Shown one piece after another: positions 4,639 through 8,058 of a stretch of DNA of 8,058 nucleotides. The stretch spans positions 1-8,058 of the forward strand of contig SKYZ01000167.1 of NCBI GenBank assembly GCA_007127625.1, read 5' to 3'. Under the pieces are notes generated by a model. The model did no database searches and was not told the origin of the DNA. It worked only from the letters and a program-made list of their open reading frames with translations. A program made the position numbers and the translations under genes. Origin of the DNA: Aquisalimonas sp. Its GTDB lineage: Bacteria > Pseudomonadota > Gammaproteobacteria > Nitrococcales > Aquisalimonadaceae. Each line of letters begins with the position of its first letter. Within the stretch, counting starts at the first letter, position 1.

Positions 4639-7600
4639 ATGTCCTATGCGGAACTCCACTGCCTCACCAACTTCACTTTCCTGCGCGGCGCCTCACACCC
4701 CGAGGAGCTGGTGGAGCGTGCCGCCGCGCTCGGCTACCGGGCGCTTGCGGTCACCGACGAGTGCTCCGTGGCCGGCGCCGTGCGGGCACACCAGGCCGCC
4801 CGGGCGCACGAGCTGCATCTGCTGGTGGGCACGGAGGTCCGCCTGGCCGATGGCCCGGCCCTGGTCCTCCTGGCCCCCTGCCGTCGCGCCTACGGGCAAA
4901 TGGCCGCGCTCATCAGTCTGGGACGGCAGAACGCCGCCAAGGGCAGCTACCGGCTGCACCGGAAGGACGTGGCGGGAGCCGTTCCGGACTGCCTCGCCCT
5001 GCTGCTCCCGGACACCCCCGCCGATCCGGAGCATACCGCCTGGTTCGGGGCTCATTTCCGCGGCCGCGGCTGGATTGCCGTGGAGCTGCTGTGCGGCCCG
5101 GACGATGCCACCCGGCTCGCGGAGTTGGAGACACTGGGCGCCATGAACGGGCTGCCGCTGGTGGCCGCCGGCGATGTGCACATGCACCGGCGCGGCCGGC
5201 GGGCACTGCAGGACACCCTCACCGCCATCCGCCACAACCGGCCCGTGCACGAACTTGGCTACACCCTGCTTGCCAATGGCGAACGCCACCTGCGGCCGGT
5301 ACCGCGGCTGCGGCAGCTCTATGCGCAGACGTTGCTGGACGAGACCCTGGCCATCGCCGCCCGCTGTCGCTTCTCCCTGAGCGAGCTACGCTACGAATAC
5401 CCGGAGGAGCTGGTCCCGGACGGCACCACTCCAGCGGAACGCCTGCGGCTGCTAGTCCATGAGGGGGCCGCCCGGCGCTGGCCGGCGGGCACGCCCGAAG
5501 CGGTGCGGCGGCAGCTGGACCGGGAGCTCGCGCTGATCCACGAGCTCAACTACGAAGCCTACTTCCTCACGGTGCACGACATCGTCGCTTTCGCCCGCCG
5601 CCGAGGCATTCTCTGCCAGGGCCGGGGCTCGGCGGCAAACTCCGCGGTGTGCTATGCCCTGGGCATTACCGAGGTGGACCCGGGCACTTCACAACTGCTG
5701 TTCGAGCGCTTCATCTCCCGGGACCGTGGCGAGCCGCCGGACATCGACGTGGACTTCGAGCACGAACGCCGCGAGGAGGTGATCCAGTACATCTATGCCC
5801 GTTACGGCCGCCACCGCGCCGCCCTGGCCGCCACGGTGATCAGCTACCGCCCCCGCAGTGCACTGCGCGACGTGGGCCGGGCCCTGGGCCTGGAGACCCA
5901 CCAGACCGATCAGCTCGCCGGCGCCATGCAATGGTGGGACGGCAGCCACATGGCACCGGAACGGGTGCGCGAGGCGGGGTTCGACCCTGACAACCCGGTG
6001 ATCCATCGGGTGCTCACCCTGGCCCGGGAACTGCTCGGCTTCCCCCGGCATCTGTCCCAGCATGTGGGCGGGTTCGTGATCTCCCAGGGGCCGCTGGCGG
6101 AACTGGTGCCCACGGAAAACGCCGCCATGGAGGGGCGCACGGTGATCCAGTGGGACAAGGACGATCTGGAATCCCTGGGGCTGCTCAAGGTGGACGTGCT
6201 CTCCTTGGGCATGCTCTCCGCGATCCGCCGCGCCCTGGATCTGCTGCGCACGCACCATGGTCGGGATCTCGCCATGGCGGACATCCCCCGGGACGATCCG
6301 GCCGTGTACGCCATGCTCCAGCGGGGTGACTCCATGGGCGTGTTCCAGGTGGAATCACGGGCGCAGATGGCGATGCTGCCGCGCATGCAACCCGCCTGCT
6401 ACTACGACCTGGTGATCGAGGTGGCCATTGTGCGTCCGGGCCCCATCCAGGGGGACATGGTGCATCCCTACCTGCGCCGCCGTGCCGGACAGGAGGCGGT
6501 GGACTACCCCAGCGCCGCCGTCCGGGAGGTGCTGGAGCGCACTCTCGGCGTGCCCATCTTCCAGGAGCAGGTGATGAAGCTCGCCGAGGTGGCCGCCGGC
6601 TTCAGCCCGGACGAGGCGGACCAGCTGCGCCGCTCCATGGCGGCCTGGCGCCGCAAGGGCGGCCTTGCCCATTTCGAGCAGCGCCTGCACGAGGGCATGC
6701 GCGCCAACGGCTACAGCGACGAGTTCGCCACCCGCATCTTCCGCCAGATCCAGGGCTTCGGCGAATACGGCTTCCCGGAATCCCACGCCGCCAGTTTCGC
6801 GCTGCTGGTGTGCGTCTCCGCCTGGCTCAAGTGCCACTACCCGGCGGCATTCACCTGCGCCCTGCTGAACAGCCAGCCCATGGGCTTCTACGCCCCGGCG
6901 CAGCTGGTGCGCGACGCCCGGGAGCACGGCGTGGCGGTGTGCCCGGTGGATGTCACCATCAGCGAGTGGGACTGCACGCTGGAGGTGACCGGGGAGCAGC
7001 CCCCCGCGCTGCGGCTGGGGCTGCGCATGGTCAAGGGGCTCTCCCGGGAGGGCGCGGAGCGGATCGAGGCGGTGCGGCAACAGGCGCCGACGGAGAGCGT
7101 GGATGAGCTGGCCCACCGCGCCCGCCTCGGCCGCACCGACCTGGACGCCCTGGCCCACGCCGGGGCCCTGGAATCCCTGGCCGGCCATCGGCGACGCGCC
7201 TGGTGGCAAGTGCTCGGGGTGGATACCAAGCGCCCGCTGCTGGCCGCCGCGGGTCACGGGCAGGATACCCCCGAACTGGAGCAGCCCTCGGTCGGCGAAA
7301 ACCTGGTGGCCGACTACGCCAGCCTGGGCCTGAGCCTGGGCCCCCACCCCATGGCCCTGCTGCGGGAGCAGCTCCGCCGCCGGCGCTTTCGCAGCGCCGC
7401 CGAACTCCAGGCGCTGGATGACACGCCCGTCGCCCGCGCCGCGGGCCTCGTCATCAACCGCCAGCGCCCCGGCTCCGCCGCCGGGGTCACGTTCCTGACC
7501 CTGGAGGACGAGACCGGCGTGATCAACGTGGTGGTCTGGCGCGCTCTGGCAGAGCGGCAGCGCAGCACGCTACTGCGCGCGCGCCTGCTGGGCGTGATCG

Positions 7601-7707
7601 GGCAGTGGGAGCGCCGGGAGGGGGTGTGTCACCTCATCGCCGGGCGGCTGGAGGATCACACGGCGCTCCTGGGGCGGCTGCCGACGAAGTCGCGGGATTT
7701 TCATTAG
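4639..7707 (+). CDS. dnaE2: Error-prone DNA polymerase DnaE2 (Pol III alpha paralogue)
   Basis: DnaE2 is the SOS-induced C-family polymerase that carries out mutagenic lesion bypass, normally with ImuA and ImuB at the sliding clamp. The 1022 residues are full length. The N-terminal PHP domain begins MSYAELHCLTNFTFLRGAS; the usual first metal-binding His pattern is mostly lost (E5, L9), so this domain is probably not a working exonuclease. The polymerase core has GRGSAAN at 328-334, PDIDVDF with catalytic D370 and D372, and the third aspartate D519 in LKVDVLSLG. A helix-hairpin-helix region follows, then an OB fold at about 925-1010, and the typical SRDFH ending. The ATG has no Shine-Dalgarno and follows the LexA box by 7 bases. 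The preceding gene is a P450 and recC follows; imuA and imuB are absent from both sides. Confidence 0.97.
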   Translation: MSYAELHCLTNFTFLRGASHPEELVERAAALGYRALAVTDECSVAGAVRAHQAARAHELHLLVGTEVRLADGPALVLLAPCRRAYGQMAALISLGRQNAAKGSYRLHRKDVAGAVPDCLALLLPDTPADPEHTAWFGAHFRGRGWIAVELLCGPDDATRLAELETLGAMNGLPLVAAGDVHMHRRGRRALQDTLTAIRHNRPVHELGYTLLANGERHLRPVPRLRQLYAQTLLDETLAIAARCRFSLSELRYEYPEELVPDGTTPAERLRLLVHEGAARRWPAGTPEAVRRQLDRELALIHELNYEAYFLTVHDIVAFARRRGILCQGRGSAANSAVCYALGITEVDPGTSQLLFERFISRDRGEPPDIDVDFEHERREEVIQYIYARYGRHRAALAATVISYRPRSALRDVGRALGLETHQTDQLAGAMQWWDGSHMAPERVREAGFDPDNPVIHRVLTLARELLGFPRHLSQHVGGFVISQGPLAELVPTENAAMEGRTVIQWDKDDLESLGLLKVDVLSLGMLSAIRRALDLLRTHHGRDLAMADIPRDDPAVYAMLQRGDSMGVFQVESRAQMAMLPRMQPACYYDLVIEVAIVRPGPIQGDMVHPYLRRRAGQEAVDYPSAAVREVLERTLGVPIFQEQVMKLAEVAAGFSPDEADQLRRSMAAWRRKGGLAHFEQRLHEGMRANGYSDEFATRIFRQIQGFGEYGFPESHAASFALLVCVSAWLKCHYPAAFTCALLNSQPMGFYAPAQLVRDAREHGVAVCPVDVTISEWDCTLEVTGEQPPALRLGLRMVKGLSREGAERIEAVRQQAPTESVDELAHRARLGRTDLDALAHAGALESLAGHRRRAWWQVLGVDTKRPLLAAAGHGQDTPELEQPSVGENLVADYASLGLSLGPHPMALLREQLRRRRFRSAAELQALDDTPVARAAGLVINRQRPGSAAGVTFLTLEDETGVINVVVWRALAERQRSTLLRARLLGVIGQWERREGVCHLIAGRLEDHTALLGRLPTKSRDFH

Positions 7708-7752
7708 TGCCGCTGGAGCAACCCGGCCCGGGTGTGGTTCACTGCACGGCAA

Positions 7753-8058
7753 ATGTTCTATCTCTACCACCACCACGACCCGGCGCGCCTGGCGGAGCTG
7801 CTGGCCGCACTGCGCCAGCGCCAGGCTTCCTCGCCGCTGCAGCCGGATACCGTGCTGGTGCCCAACCGCAGCGTGGGCCGGTGGCTGCAGATGCAGCTCG
7901 CCGAGAGCGAGGGTGTGGCGGCGAACCTGGAGCTGCCGCTGCCGGCAAAGTTCGTCTGGCAGGTGCTCAGCACCAGCCTGCCGGAATCCCCGGACAGCTC
8001 GGCCTACGAGCGCGGTAACCTGCGCTGGCACCTCTACGCGCTCCTGCCGGCCATCGCC
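7753..8058 (+). CDS. recC: Exonuclease V gamma subunit RecC, N-terminal part
   Basis: The first 102 codons of RecC, the Chi-recognition subunit of the RecBCD helicase-nuclease that processes double-strand breaks; E. coli RecC has about 1120 residues, so over 1000 lie beyond the window. The opening MFYLYHHHDPARLAELLAAL, then VLVPNRSVGRWLQMQLAE, then GVAANLELPLPAKFVWQVL, line up with the E. coli N-terminus (LVQSTGMAQWLQM, GIAANIDFPLPASFIW). The ATG at 7753 is the first residue of the alignable region; the in-frame GTG at 7732 would add seven unrelated residues. The ribosome site is weak. It begins 45 bases after dnaE2 with no terminator between, so it may be read through from the SOS promoter. 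recB and recD are expected downstream. Confidence 0.93.
   Translation, partial: MFYLYHHHDPARLAELLAALRQRQASSPLQPDTVLVPNRSVGRWLQMQLAESEGVAANLELPLPAKFVWQVLSTSLPESPDSSAYERGNLRWHLYALLPAIA

Noticed and set aside
5689..7347. Long minus-strand frames across dnaE2
   Set aside because: They are GC-rich antisense shadows with Ala/Gly/Arg/His-rich composition. The plus strand encodes an intact DnaE2 throughout.

Overview
The window is GC-rich chromosomal DNA, most likely from a gammaproteobacterium. The pointers are a canonical CTGT-N8-ACAG LexA box in front of dnaE2, the start of a RecC-type exonuclease V subunit, and NsrR-like and FNR-like operator sequences. A halophilic or alkaliphilic Ectothiorhodospiraceae/Halomonas-like source is only a guess.

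Left part, minus strand (1-2022). A possible secreted-protein start runs off the left edge. Next comes an intergenic stretch that holds what looks like a decayed copy of the 3' end of the nearby transporter gene. It is followed by an exported M15-family (VanY/LdcB-like) D,D-/L,D-carboxypeptidase and an ACR3/BASS-type membrane transporter. The transporter probably starts at a GTG behind a very strong purine-rich ribosome site, not at the upstream ATG.

Middle, plus strand (2023-4543). A divergent intergenic region carries an AT-rich palindrome that fits the NsrR nitric-oxide repressor consensus, right in front of nnrS (haem-copper membrane protein of nitrosative stress). About 100 bases after nnrS is a cytochrome P450 gene with its own FNR/DNR-type box. 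A -10-like hexamer sits exactly where a class II FNR promoter would place it. The P450 lacks the usual acidic residue of the I-helix acid-alcohol pair. Together this suggests an NO- or oxygen-limitation-responsive nnrS-P450 module, the most interesting unit here.

Right part, plus strand (4613-8058). A near-perfect SOS box lies 7 bases before the ATG of dnaE2, the error-prone DNA polymerase III alpha paralogue. There is no Shine-Dalgarno sequence, so the message is probably leaderless. recC begins 45 bases after dnaE2 and runs off the window. SOS translesion synthesis and RecBCD break repair are therefore physically linked, while imuA and imuB are not next to dnaE2.
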